A program made the position numbers and the translations under genes. Positions 1 through 4,889 of a stretch of 6,151 nt of DNA are shown piece after piece (the stretch's first letter is position 1; the number at the start of each line of letters is the position of its first letter). The DNA is taken from contig JASMFX010000102.1 in the NCBI GenBank assembly GCA_030751555.1, forward strand, positions 1-6,151. Reading direction: 5' to 3'. Below the pieces are notes generated by a model. It searched no databases, had not been told where the DNA came from, and saw nothing but the letters and a program-made list of their open reading frames with translations. The stretch comes from Candidatus Woesearchaeota archaeon. Its GTDB lineage: Archaea; Nanoarchaeota; Nanoarchaeia; Woesearchaeales; CALCXY01.

Positions 1-394
1 CCCAAGGAAACTTTGGAATAATATCAATAGTATCTAAAAAAAAGTCAGCCCTCACATTTGTTTTATGCATAACATACAAACAACAGGTTGAGGTTTTTGC
101 TCCCAGGGAGTCAAAATATGCCCTAGCAACCTCTAGTGATCTGCCCGTTTCCAACATATCTTCTACAATAAGCACTTTTTTACCCTTAAGATCCATCGAG
201 ACATCTGCAAGAATCTTTCTCTCGCTTCCCTCTCTTTTCATTTTAATCATAAAATAATTCTGCACTCCTAAACTATGGGCAACAAGTAATGCAGGGACAA
301 TCCCTCCCCTTGCTATTCCTACAATCACATCTGGCTTGAAGGTTATCTTAGAACACAGCTTAGCAACATTTTTAGTGAGATCTTCCCATTCCAT
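1..394 (-). CDS. Phosphoribosyltransferase, purine salvage type (COG2236-like), 3' end cut by window
   Basis: I translated this by hand from ATG at 394 and read 131 residues before the window ends. Residues 21-31 (PDVIVGIARGG) are the usual first-strand and PPi-loop region of type I PRTases. Residues 74-87 (VLIVEDMLETGRSL) are the PRPP-binding motif, with the acidic pair E78-D79 and the TGRS phosphate loop. The visible end contains FPW (129-131), a motif near the C terminus of archaeal hypoxanthine/xanthine/guanine PRTase-like proteins, so probably only a short tail is missing. The family transfers the phosphoribosyl group of PRPP to a purine base in the cytoplasm; which base is used cannot be read here. 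The start is fixed because an in-frame stop lies at 416-418 with no other ATG between. No Shine-Dalgarno site is visible, and a TATA-like box at 417-424 suggests a leaderless mRNA. It lies 60 bp downstream of the helicase gene on the same strand. Confidence 0.88.
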   Translation of the reverse strand, partial: MEWEDLTKNVAKLCSKITFKPDVIVGIARGGIVPALLVAHSLGVQNYFMIKMKREGSERKILADVSMDLKGKKVLIVEDMLETGRSLEVARAYFDSLGAKTSTCCLYVMHKTNVRADFFLDTIDIIPKFPW

Positions 395-416
395 AAGAAA
401 ACTAAGGCAAATATCC

Positions 417-424
417 TATTTAAA
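417..424 (-). promoter_or_regulatory. TATA box of the phosphoribosyltransferase gene
   Basis: On the minus strand this reads TTTAAATA. Its centre is about 26 bp before the A of the ATG at 394, the spacing expected if transcription starts at the start codon, as in archaeal leaderless genes. It lies in the short spacer after the helicase stop, so the PRTase gene probably has its own promoter and does not depend on helicase readthrough. The octamer is identical to those before the helicase and TPR genes. Confidence 0.6.
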
Positions 425-454
425 GAAAGTGAAATCATCATCTAGAACACTAAT

Positions 455-1672
455 CTAACGATGATGCCGTCTTTTCGGCCCTCTACTAAAACCCCTTCTA
501 GGGCCTCCTCTATTTCCGCCGCCAAAGCGCCTTTGAGTCCGAGGAGGTATTTTTAGCTGGACTCGCTTAATATAAGGTTTCTCCTCTTTAGTAATATTAA
601 CATCATTATCTCTCAATACTCTGCTAAAGTTATCATGGTCTCTATTAGTCAGCAAGTTGATTGCCTTTCCTTCCTTACCAGCTCTTGCTGTCCTTCCGAT
701 CCTATGGATGTATTGCTTACTCTCCTTAGGAATATCATAATTATAAATATGTGAAACACCTGGAATATCCAACCCTCTTGCAGCAACATCTGTGCAAACT
801 AAGACATGAACCTCCTCTGTTTGGAATTGTTCAATAACCTTATTCCTCCTTTCCTGAGTAAATCCTCCATGAATTGCCAAAGCATCTACTCCCTGTTCTT
901 TAAGATTCATTGCTACTACATCTACCTCTCTTCTTGAGTTGCAAAACACCATGACTGTGCCTTTCTTTTCCTCTTTGAGCAAATGCACTAACAAAGAAAA
1001 TTTAATACCATTATCAAGATCATAATAAACCTGAGTTAGCTTTGAAGGATCAACATAGGTTTCTGCTGAGATCTTAACTGGGTTTTTCATGTATTTCTGC
1101 CCAATTTTGATAACATCCTGATTGATAGTGGCAGAAAACAATAAGGTTTGCCTTTCCTTTTGGCATTGGCTAATGATCTTAACAACATCATCCTTAAAGC
1201 CCATATCAAACATCCTATCAGCTTCATCAAGAACCAGCATCTTTACCTTGCTAAAGTTCACAGTATTCCTCTCAAGATGGTCTAGTATCCTTCCAGGAGT
1301 CCCTACCACAATATCTGCAGTTCTAAGTCGGTTCATCTGAGGATTAATTGAAACTCCACCATATACCTGGACAACATTTAATGGTTTAAACTTTGAGAAA
1401 AATACCAAATTTGTAGTTATCTGTTCAGCAAGTTCCCTTGTAGGTGTTAGAACCAGTGCTTGGATTCCTTTTCCTCTTGTACAATACTGAATAAGCCCTG
1501 CTCCAAAAGCAAGTGTTTTACCTGAACCTGTTGCAGAACCAGCTACTACATCCTTTCCCTCTAAAACTAATGGGATAGACTTGATTTGTATCTCGCTTGG
1601 CTCTTCAAAGCTCTTCTCCTTTATGGCCTGTAATATAGGCTCTATAATTCCTAATTTTTTGAAATTTTCCAT
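455..1672 (-). CDS. DEAD-box ATP-dependent RNA helicase with basic RGG-like tail
   Basis: This 405-aa protein has all the superfamily 2 motifs in order: Q motif ending PSEIQ (25-29), motif I SATGSGKT (46-53), Ia PTRELAEQ (77-84), GG (105-106), Ib TPGR (125-128), DEAD (149-152), III SAT (180-182), IV VFCNS (242-246), V CTDVAARGLDIP (293-304) and VI HRIGRTARAG (323-332). The two RecA-like domains span about 1-205 and 215-365. The tail from 379 is rich in Arg and Gly with RGG/RRG clusters and ends RRHHR, which probably adds nonspecific RNA binding. Such proteins unwind or remodel short RNA duplexes with ATP, in ribosome assembly, mRNA turnover or cold adaptation; the specific role is not readable. 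The usual T of the Q motif is S26, a mild change. No in-frame start lies between the ATG and a stop at 1703-1705. Nothing looks truncated. The RhlE/DeaD/CshA group is the nearest general description. Confidence 0.97.
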   Translation of the reverse strand: MENFKKLGIIEPILQAIKEKSFEEPSEIQIKSIPLVLEGKDVVAGSATGSGKTLAFGAGLIQYCTRGKGIQALVLTPTRELAEQITTNLVFFSKFKPLNVVQVYGGVSINPQMNRLRTADIVVGTPGRILDHLERNTVNFSKVKMLVLDEADRMFDMGFKDDVVKIISQCQKERQTLLFSATINQDVIKIGQKYMKNPVKISAETYVDPSKLTQVYYDLDNGIKFSLLVHLLKEEKKGTVMVFCNSRREVDVVAMNLKEQGVDALAIHGGFTQERRNKVIEQFQTEEVHVLVCTDVAARGLDIPGVSHIYNYDIPKESKQYIHRIGRTARAGKEGKAINLLTNRDHDNFSRVLRDNDVNITKEEKPYIKRVQLKIPPRTQRRFGGGNRGGPRRGFSRGPKRRHHR

Positions 1673-1745
1673 GAATTTAGAAAAAGACGATTGATTTAGT
1701 ATTCAAAAGCTCTTTCTTTCACCAAATAGAAGATCTTGTGGGTAG

Positions 1746-1753
1746 TATTTAAA
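1746..1753 (-). promoter_or_regulatory. TATA box of the helicase gene, with a leader of about 50 nt
   Basis: The minus strand reads TTTAAATA, preceded by a purine-rich AAAGG that could be part of a BRE. Its centre is about 77 bp before the helicase ATG, so transcription would start near 1723 and leave a leader of roughly 50 nt, unlike the neighbouring leaderless genes. No Shine-Dalgarno site lies directly before the ATG. A GGTGAAA at 1717-1723 would sit at the extreme 5' end of the transcript. The rest of the 1673-1834 spacer holds the short palindrome CTTATAAG (1771-1778) and nothing else I can name. Confidence 0.5.
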
Positions 1754-1834
1754 CCTTTGCATTATCATCACTTATAAGAGGTGGCTTTTTAATAGCTTTA
1801 CTGCTGATCTGCCGTTGATGAGGGGATAAAATAC

Positions 1835-2338
1835 CTAATTATTCGGTGCTGCAGCCCTAATCATACGTACAGCTTTGAAATTCGCCTTTCGGATATCAGC
1901 AACTCTCTCGATATTTTCTGCTAAGTTTTTACAAGCCGCTTTATAGGCAATCACAAAGTGCCTATTAGCACGATATGCGTTTCCCATCCCTAGCAAAGCC
2001 TTTCCTAGAAAATAATTGTCATCAATGCTCTTGGGCCTAGCCTTCTGTGACTTAGAGAGATATTTTACACTTTCCTCATTATCTCCTGCATCATAGAGCG
2101 CAACACCAAGATGATAATTATAATGAGGCTCCTCAGGAGCATATTCTTGTGCTGATGTGAGATGTTTTACTGCCTCATTGTTAAATCCAAGCTTCCAATA
2201 CGCAATTCCAAGATTATGGATTGCTTGGTGACAATGCTTATCCATCCTAATGGCATCATCAAAGATGTCCACAGCACGATCTAGATACCTCCTGGCATCG
2301 TATTCATCAATAACACTCAAGGATATATATAGATACAC
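1835..2338 (-). CDS. TPR-repeat protein, C-terminal part of a frameshifted gene
   Basis: As an independent frame this would start at GTG 2338 and give 167 aa. It holds tetratricopeptide repeats at about 37-70, 71-104 and 105-138, with the canonical pattern (HNLGIAYWKLG..NEAVKHL; YHLGVALYDAG..EESVKYL; YFLGKALLGMG..YRANRHF). Residues 12-35 (EYDARRYLDRAVDIFDDAIRMD) look like the second helix of another TPR whose first helix is encoded at the end of the overlapping upstream frame. The GTG sits inside that repeat unit, and its purine-rich upstream sequence abuts it with no spacing, so an independent start is doubtful. I read this as the C-terminal half of one TPR protein of about 353 aa. TPRs are protein-binding scaffolds; the partner is unknown. 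The last 25 residues are basic (RKANFKAVRMIRAA) and outside the repeats. Confidence 0.75.
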   Translation of the reverse strand: MYLYISLSVIDEYDARRYLDRAVDIFDDAIRMDKHCHQAIHNLGIAYWKLGFNNEAVKHLTSAQEYAPEEPHYNYHLGVALYDAGDNEESVKYLSKSQKARPKSIDDNYFLGKALLGMGNAYRANRHFVIAYKAACKNLAENIERVADIRKANFKAVRMIRAAAPNN

Positions 2339-2898
2339 CCTATCCGATGAAACGCATGTGTTTTCTCCTCATTTGATAGATCTCTAATAGCAGCCATGCG
2401 ATAGGTTAACTGCAGAGCTTTGACAAGATGATCTTCATTTTTTCCTTTTATCCCCCTATCCCAATACATTTTTGATAGGGAATTAAAGGCACGCACTCTC
2501 TGTGAGGATACTGCACCATCATTTTCTAAAACAGAATCAAAAAAAGTCTCAGCAGTGTCAAAATGCCCATTCTGAGAAACTTGTCTTTTACTTCTTCGCC
2601 AATAGATAACTCCAAGCCCAATATTTGCATCTGCTTTTTGCTCATCTGTGGCTGCTTCCTCACACCCATTGAAAACACCACTGTAGAACTCTTCAGCCTT
2701 TTCAAAATTATTTCTGCTAAAATGATAATTTGCAACAATAATCCGCATCCCTGCAGTTGGAAAATTCTTTAAACCAGATAGCTCCTCTGTAAAACATTCA
2801 GGAGGCTGAGAGGGTGCAATAGTTTTTTCAGCAGGCTCACTGAACAAAGCTCTTTCCAATGTAAGAGCGCTAACAAATAATAGCCATCTCCAGTTCAT
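2317..2898 (-). CDS. TPR-repeat protein, N-terminal part of a frameshifted gene
   Basis: From ATG 2898 this frame gives 193 aa. Residues 5-19 are mostly hydrophobic (WLLFVSALTLERALF) after a short MNWR start, a weak signal-peptide or anchor candidate spoiled by E15 and R16. TPR-like helix pairs follow at about 49-82 (VANYHFSRNNFEKAEEFY), 88-133 (ANIGLGVIYWRR...DTAETFFDSVL) and 134-175 (RAFNSLSKMYWDRG...HLVKALQLTY). The units of 45-47 residues have lengthened loops between helices A and B. The frame stops right after HAFHRIGCIYIYP, in the first helix of a further TPR whose second helix lies in the overlapping frame downstream. The break coincides with a TA repeat at 2323-2331; removing one TA joins the two frames into a 353-aa protein with no loss of repeat logic. 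This could be a true mutation, phase variation or a sequence error. No family name beyond TPR is supported. Confidence 0.75.
   Translation of the reverse strand: MNWRWLLFVSALTLERALFSEPAEKTIAPSQPPECFTEELSGLKNFPTAGMRIIVANYHFSRNNFEKAEEFYSGVFNGCEEAATDEQKADANIGLGVIYWRRSKRQVSQNGHFDTAETFFDSVLENDGAVSSQRVRAFNSLSKMYWDRGIKGKNEDHLVKALQLTYRMAAIRDLSNEEKTHAFHRIGCIYIYP
2323..2331 (-). repeat. TA dinucleotide tract at the TPR frame break
   Basis: The tract is TATATATAT on the minus strand, within codons just before the stop (2317-2319) of the upstream TPR frame. Loss of one TA unit, or gain of one base, puts translation into the downstream TPR frame. Dinucleotide tracts are prone to slippage, though four units is short for a phase-variable locus. 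Confidence 0.6.
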
Positions 2899-2917
2899 AC
2901 TCCCTAACTTTGATAGT

Positions 2918-2925
2918 TATTTAAA
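2918..2925 (-). promoter_or_regulatory. TATA box of the TPR gene
   Basis: TTTAAATA on the minus strand, centred about 24 bp before the ATG at 2898, which implies a leaderless or near-leaderless mRNA. A GGGAG lies only 2 nt before the ATG, too close for a normal Shine-Dalgarno site. Because the core is nearly symmetrical, the plus strand of the same stretch reads TATTTAAAAA and could also serve the divergent rhomboid gene. Confidence 0.55.
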
Positions 2926-2947
2926 AATTTATGTATCTTCCGCTATC

Positions 2948-2955
2948 TTTTTATA
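2948..2955 (+). promoter_or_regulatory. Candidate TATA box of the rhomboid/DUF192 operon
   Basis: TTTTTATA is centred about 26 bp before the ATG at 2978, which would predict a start of transcription at the start codon. That conflicts with the good Shine-Dalgarno site at 2968-2973, which would then not be in the mRNA. A second start using the A/T box at 2918-2928 would give a leader of about 25-30 nt that includes the site. Both may be used. Confidence 0.45.
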
Positions 2956-2967
2956 CTAAAACCGTAC

Positions 2968-2973
2968 AGGAGA
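2968..2973 (+). promoter_or_regulatory. Shine-Dalgarno site of the rhomboid gene
   Basis: AGGAGA lies 4 nt before ATG 2978. It is complementary to the usual archaeal 16S 3' tail and supports this start. It is one of only two clear Shine-Dalgarno sites in the window. Confidence 0.6.
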
Positions 2974-2977
2974 TCAA

Positions 2978-3778
2978 ATGGATGAAATAACCTCAGAATC
3001 AAAGTTTATCTGGAAACTGATACTACAGATACTTTTGCTCCCTATTACAGCAATCCAGGTATTGTTTGGAAAAAAAGAGGTTTCTGATCTATTTGCACCA
3101 ATAAAGGAAATTTTTACTTTTGTGTTTGAGCCAAGGTTTACAATCTCCATGATCATCATTAATATTATTATTTTTATTGTTGCCTTATTTGCAAGCAATA
3201 GCATTTTAGACCTTCTCATAATGCGCCCTTCAGATCTTCTCCAGCTGAGGTTATGGACATTGATCACAGCGGGTTTTCTCCATGCCAATCTTACACATCT
3301 ATTTGGTAACATGATCGCATTGTTTATTTTTGGCAGAGTGGTTGAAAAAGAGCTAGGTTCTGGCAAAACAGCATTGATATACTTCGGTGCCTTAATCATA
3401 TCCTCCCTATTCTCCTCTTTGATTCACCTTTTCTGGTTGGGAAACAATACTGCTGGGATTGGTGCCTCTGGTGCCTTAATGGGACTTATAGCAACAGCAA
3501 TCCTTCTCAAACCATTCTATCTTACCTATGAGCTTATCTTCCCCCTTCCAATAATGGTTGTAGGCTGGCTGGCTATCCTTGCAGATATAACAGGCGTCCT
3601 CAATCCAATCGAGGATGGTATCGGCCACTTCGCCCATATTGGAGGATTTATCTCAATAGCAATACTCTGTTTTCTTCTTGGAATAGATGAAAAAGAGAAG
3701 CTAAAGAAAGGACTCTATATTAACATAGCATCGCTTGTAGCAGCAGGTTTTCTCCTCTACTACCTTGGTATAATATGA
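2978..3778 (+). CDS. Rhomboid family intramembrane serine protease
   Basis: This 266-aa polytopic membrane protein has the rhomboid signature. The oxyanion-side motif HANLTHLFGN gives H102, H107 and N111. The catalytic serine is S164 in GIGASGALMG, and the catalytic histidine is H220 in HFAHIGGF, in a later helix. Core membrane segments are at about 55-74, 93-118, 130-150, 160-178, 183-207 and 217-235, with a seventh at about 247-266. A hydrophobic stretch at 11-30 may be an interfacial or extra helix. Rhomboids cut single-pass membrane proteins inside or next to the bilayer; the substrate here is unknown. The catalytic dyad and fold motifs are intact, so it should be active. Its stop overlaps the start of the next gene (ATGA), which suggests translational coupling with the DUF192 lipoprotein. 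The start is supported by AGGAGA at 4-nt spacing. Confidence 0.95.
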   Translation: MDEITSESKFIWKLILQILLLPITAIQVLFGKKEVSDLFAPIKEIFTFVFEPRFTISMIIINIIIFIVALFASNSILDLLIMRPSDLLQLRLWTLITAGFLHANLTHLFGNMIALFIFGRVVEKELGSGKTALIYFGALIISSLFSSLIHLFWLGNNTAGIGASGALMGLIATAILLKPFYLTYELIFPLPIMVVGWLAILADITGVLNPIEDGIGHFAHIGGFISIAILCFLLGIDEKEKLKKGLYINIASLVAAGFLLYYLGII

Positions 3779-4212
3779 GAAAAACAATACTTTTGCTCTG
3801 TATGGTGATACTAATAGCCTGCGCCCCACAGAACCTTCCTCCTGAATCTCAACAATCCAACCAAGTCTGCATTAATGATCATTGCTTTACAGTTGAGATT
3901 GTGGACACTCCTGGAGAGCGATCAAGAGGATTAATGAATCGAGAACATCTAGATAATGACCAAGGAATGTGGTTTATCCATGAAGTTGAATCAAGCCATC
4001 CATTCTGGATGAAAAACACCTTGATTCCATTAGATATTATATGGATTAATAAAGATCTTGAGATTGTCTACATAGCACATAACGCCCAGCCCTGCGGAGA
4101 AACCTGTCCAAGTATTAATCCAGGTGTTGCAGCGCTTTATACTTTGGAGATTAATGGGGGATTGGCTTCCTCTTTTGATTTTGCAAAGGGTGATACAGTT
4201 ATTATTAAGTAA
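3775..4212 (+). CDS. DUF192 (COG1430) lipoprotein
   Basis: This 145-aa protein opens with a lipoprotein signal: MRK, a hydrophobic core, and the lipobox LIAC with C16 as the lipid-attachment residue. The mature part is therefore probably held on the outer face of the cytoplasmic membrane. The rest is a complete DUF192 domain with family motifs RSRGLM (49-54), GMWF (64-67), PFWMKNTLIPLDI (76-88) and LEINGG (124-129) near the C terminus. The family is widespread, small and secreted or lipid-anchored, with no settled biochemical function. Cysteines 107 and 111 (CGETC) lie where many family members have a Cys pair. C32 and C37 form a second pair before the domain that I do not recall as general. 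The start overlaps the rhomboid stop by ATGA, so the two genes are co-transcribed and probably translationally coupled. No Shine-Dalgarno site is evident, in keeping with coupling. Confidence 0.92.
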   Translation: MRKTILLLCMVILIACAPQNLPPESQQSNQVCINDHCFTVEIVDTPGERSRGLMNREHLDNDQGMWFIHEVESSHPFWMKNTLIPLDIIWINKDLEIVYIAHNAQPCGETCPSINPGVAALYTLEINGGLASSFDFAKGDTVIIK

Positions 4213-4242
4213 CTTGAATATAATCCCCAATCACAACAATTC

Positions 4243-4250
4243 TTATATAT
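4243..4250 (+). promoter_or_regulatory. Possible TATA box upstream of the inverted-repeat spacer
   Basis: TATA-like TATATAT preceded by CTT (CTTATATAT ends at 4250), centred near 4246. It predicts a start of transcription around 4273. The left arm of the 12-bp inverted repeat (4252-4263) would then lie between box and start, a typical place for an archaeal repressor site. If transcripts instead read through from the DUF192 gene, the whole structured region would be in the RNA. Confidence 0.35.
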
Positions 4251-4251
4251 G

Positions 4252-4325
4252 TCAAGATTTACCTTTCATCTTTGATGATGGGAAGGAATTTTTCTTCACA
4301 TTCAACAATAGGGGGTAAATCTTGA
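4252..4325. repeat. 12-bp perfect inverted repeat around a 50-nt centre
   Basis: TCAAGATTTACC (4252-4263) is matched exactly by GGTAAATCTTGA (4314-4325). In RNA, three further U·G pairs could extend the stem inward. The centre can form two small hairpins: TCATC-TTT-GATGA (4266-4278) and GAAG...CTTC (4282-4297). The 74-nt element could be a folded RNA, a pair of distant operator arms or the ends of a tiny mobile element. I see no flanking target duplication to support the last. Confidence 0.7.
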
Positions 4326-4335
4326 GCATGCTCAA
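4322..4335. repeat. 14-bp perfect palindrome TTGAGCATGCTCAA
   Basis: The sequence equals its own reverse complement over 14 bases with no spacer. It overlaps the right arm of the upstream inverted repeat and the left arm of the hairpin downstream. It could be a dimeric regulator site, or part of an alternative RNA pairing that excludes the two neighbours. Confidence 0.65.
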
Positions 4336-4366
4336 AAACCACCCATCTCTGATGGATGGTTTTTGA
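4332..4366 (+). terminator. Strong hairpin with T5 run: terminator or attenuator candidate
   Basis: Positions 4332-4347 pair with 4351-4366 across a 3-nt loop (TCT): 15 pairs and a single C/A mismatch (4342/4356), which becomes a G·U pair if transcribed on the minus strand. The GC-containing core (4339-4359) is flanked by A5 on the left and T5 (4360-4364) on the right, so it has the form of a two-way intrinsic terminator. It lies 119 bp after the DUF192 stop and 24 bp before the next ATG. Archaeal termination depends mainly on T runs, so the role of the stem is uncertain. Confidence 0.55.
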
Positions 4367-4390
4367 CACTTTCCTTGCTATAAAAACAAA

Positions 4391-4888
4391 ATGATCATAA
4401 AGTGGCGTAAGGAGATAATCCAGATCATTGTAGGGATCATAATCTACGTTCTATTAGGAAATGCACGCTCTATCCAGTCAAACCCTTTCATTCCAGGAGC
4501 TATTATTGCAGTTAATATGATTATCCCTGTTATTTTTGGGATTCTATTCGGAAGAGGCCAGGGGTTAATGGTTGGGTTGCTAGGCACTTTTTTTAATGCA
4601 ATGAGCCCAGCAAGAAATGCCTTTGAACTCCTAGCTATCCTACCTCATGGGGTTATGGGTTTTACAGCTGGTTTTTTCAGAAAAAAATGGCCAACTCCAG
4701 TTCTTGCATCAACCTTGCTCATAGGGCATGTTCTTAATCTCTTTATGTTTACAATCTTTGGCCTATTACCTTCATCAGTTTTTTCCTCTGCCTCATTTTA
4801 CTATGGATTGCTCTATGAAACATTCACAGGCATCATAGCTGTTATCATCATAACAGCCCTCTTCAATCTAGCAACCCAGAAAACCTAA
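4391..4888 (+). CDS. Small six-helix membrane protein resembling an ECF transporter S component
   Basis: This is 165 aa and very hydrophobic, with likely membrane segments at about 9-23, 33-54, 57-73, 79-96, 103-125 and 136-160. The stretch PVIFGILFGRGQGLMVGLLGTFFNAMSP (46-73), with a helix, a short glycine-rich turn and a further helix, is typical of substrate-binding S components of energy-coupling factor transporters, as are the length and six segments. Those proteins bind a vitamin or similar small molecule and work with an EcfT protein and two ATPases, none of which is encoded here. The substrate cannot be told. The only start in the frame is ATG 4391, because a stop lies at 4364-4366. 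It has no Shine-Dalgarno site, and the A/T box TATAAAAA (4379-4386) is too close to be its TATA box. The upstream spacer is full of inverted repeats. The next gene begins 1 bp after its stop. The family call is moderate. Confidence 0.6.
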   Translation: MIIKWRKEIIQIIVGIIIYVLLGNARSIQSNPFIPGAIIAVNMIIPVIFGILFGRGQGLMVGLLGTFFNAMSPARNAFELLAILPHGVMGFTAGFFRKKWPTPVLASTLLIGHVLNLFMFTIFGLLPSSVFSSASFYYGLLYETFTGIIAVIIITALFNLATQKT

Positions 4889-4889
4889 A

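Noticed and set aside
1122..1340. 72-aa plus-strand reading frame
   Set aside because: It is the antisense of the helicase core (DEAD to TPGR region), has no promoter or ribosome site, and matches no recognisable family.
1765..1771. C-box-like GTGATGA on the minus strand upstream of the helicase
   Set aside because: No CTGA D box follows on that strand before the helicase start.
2526..2772. Short frames on both strands inside the TPR gene
   Set aside because: The TPR frame is clearly coding here; the alternatives are low-complexity, without recognisable motifs or start signals.
2974..3399. 141-aa minus-strand frame
   Set aside because: It is antisense to the rhomboid coding region, whose catalytic motifs settle the coding strand.
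4030..4318. Frames of 66 aa (minus) and 64 aa (plus) at the DUF192 end and spacer
   Set aside because: They overlap the DUF192 C-terminal motifs in the wrong frame or strand and run into the inverted-repeat spacer; no supporting start site.
4252..4325. Miniature transposable element with 12-bp terminal repeats
   Set aside because: No target-site duplication is visible on the flanks and no second copy is in the window; kept only as a weak alternative.
4272..4352. Possible C/D box sRNA (TTGATGA at 4272-4278, CTGA at 4349-4352)
   Set aside because: The C box lacks the purine at its first position, the boxes are too far apart, and there is no D'/C' pair or terminal stem.
4332..4368. H/ACA guide RNA (hairpin followed by ACA at 4366-4368)
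   Set aside because: The stem is almost fully paired, with no pseudouridylation pocket or kink-turn, and the ACA overlaps the stem.
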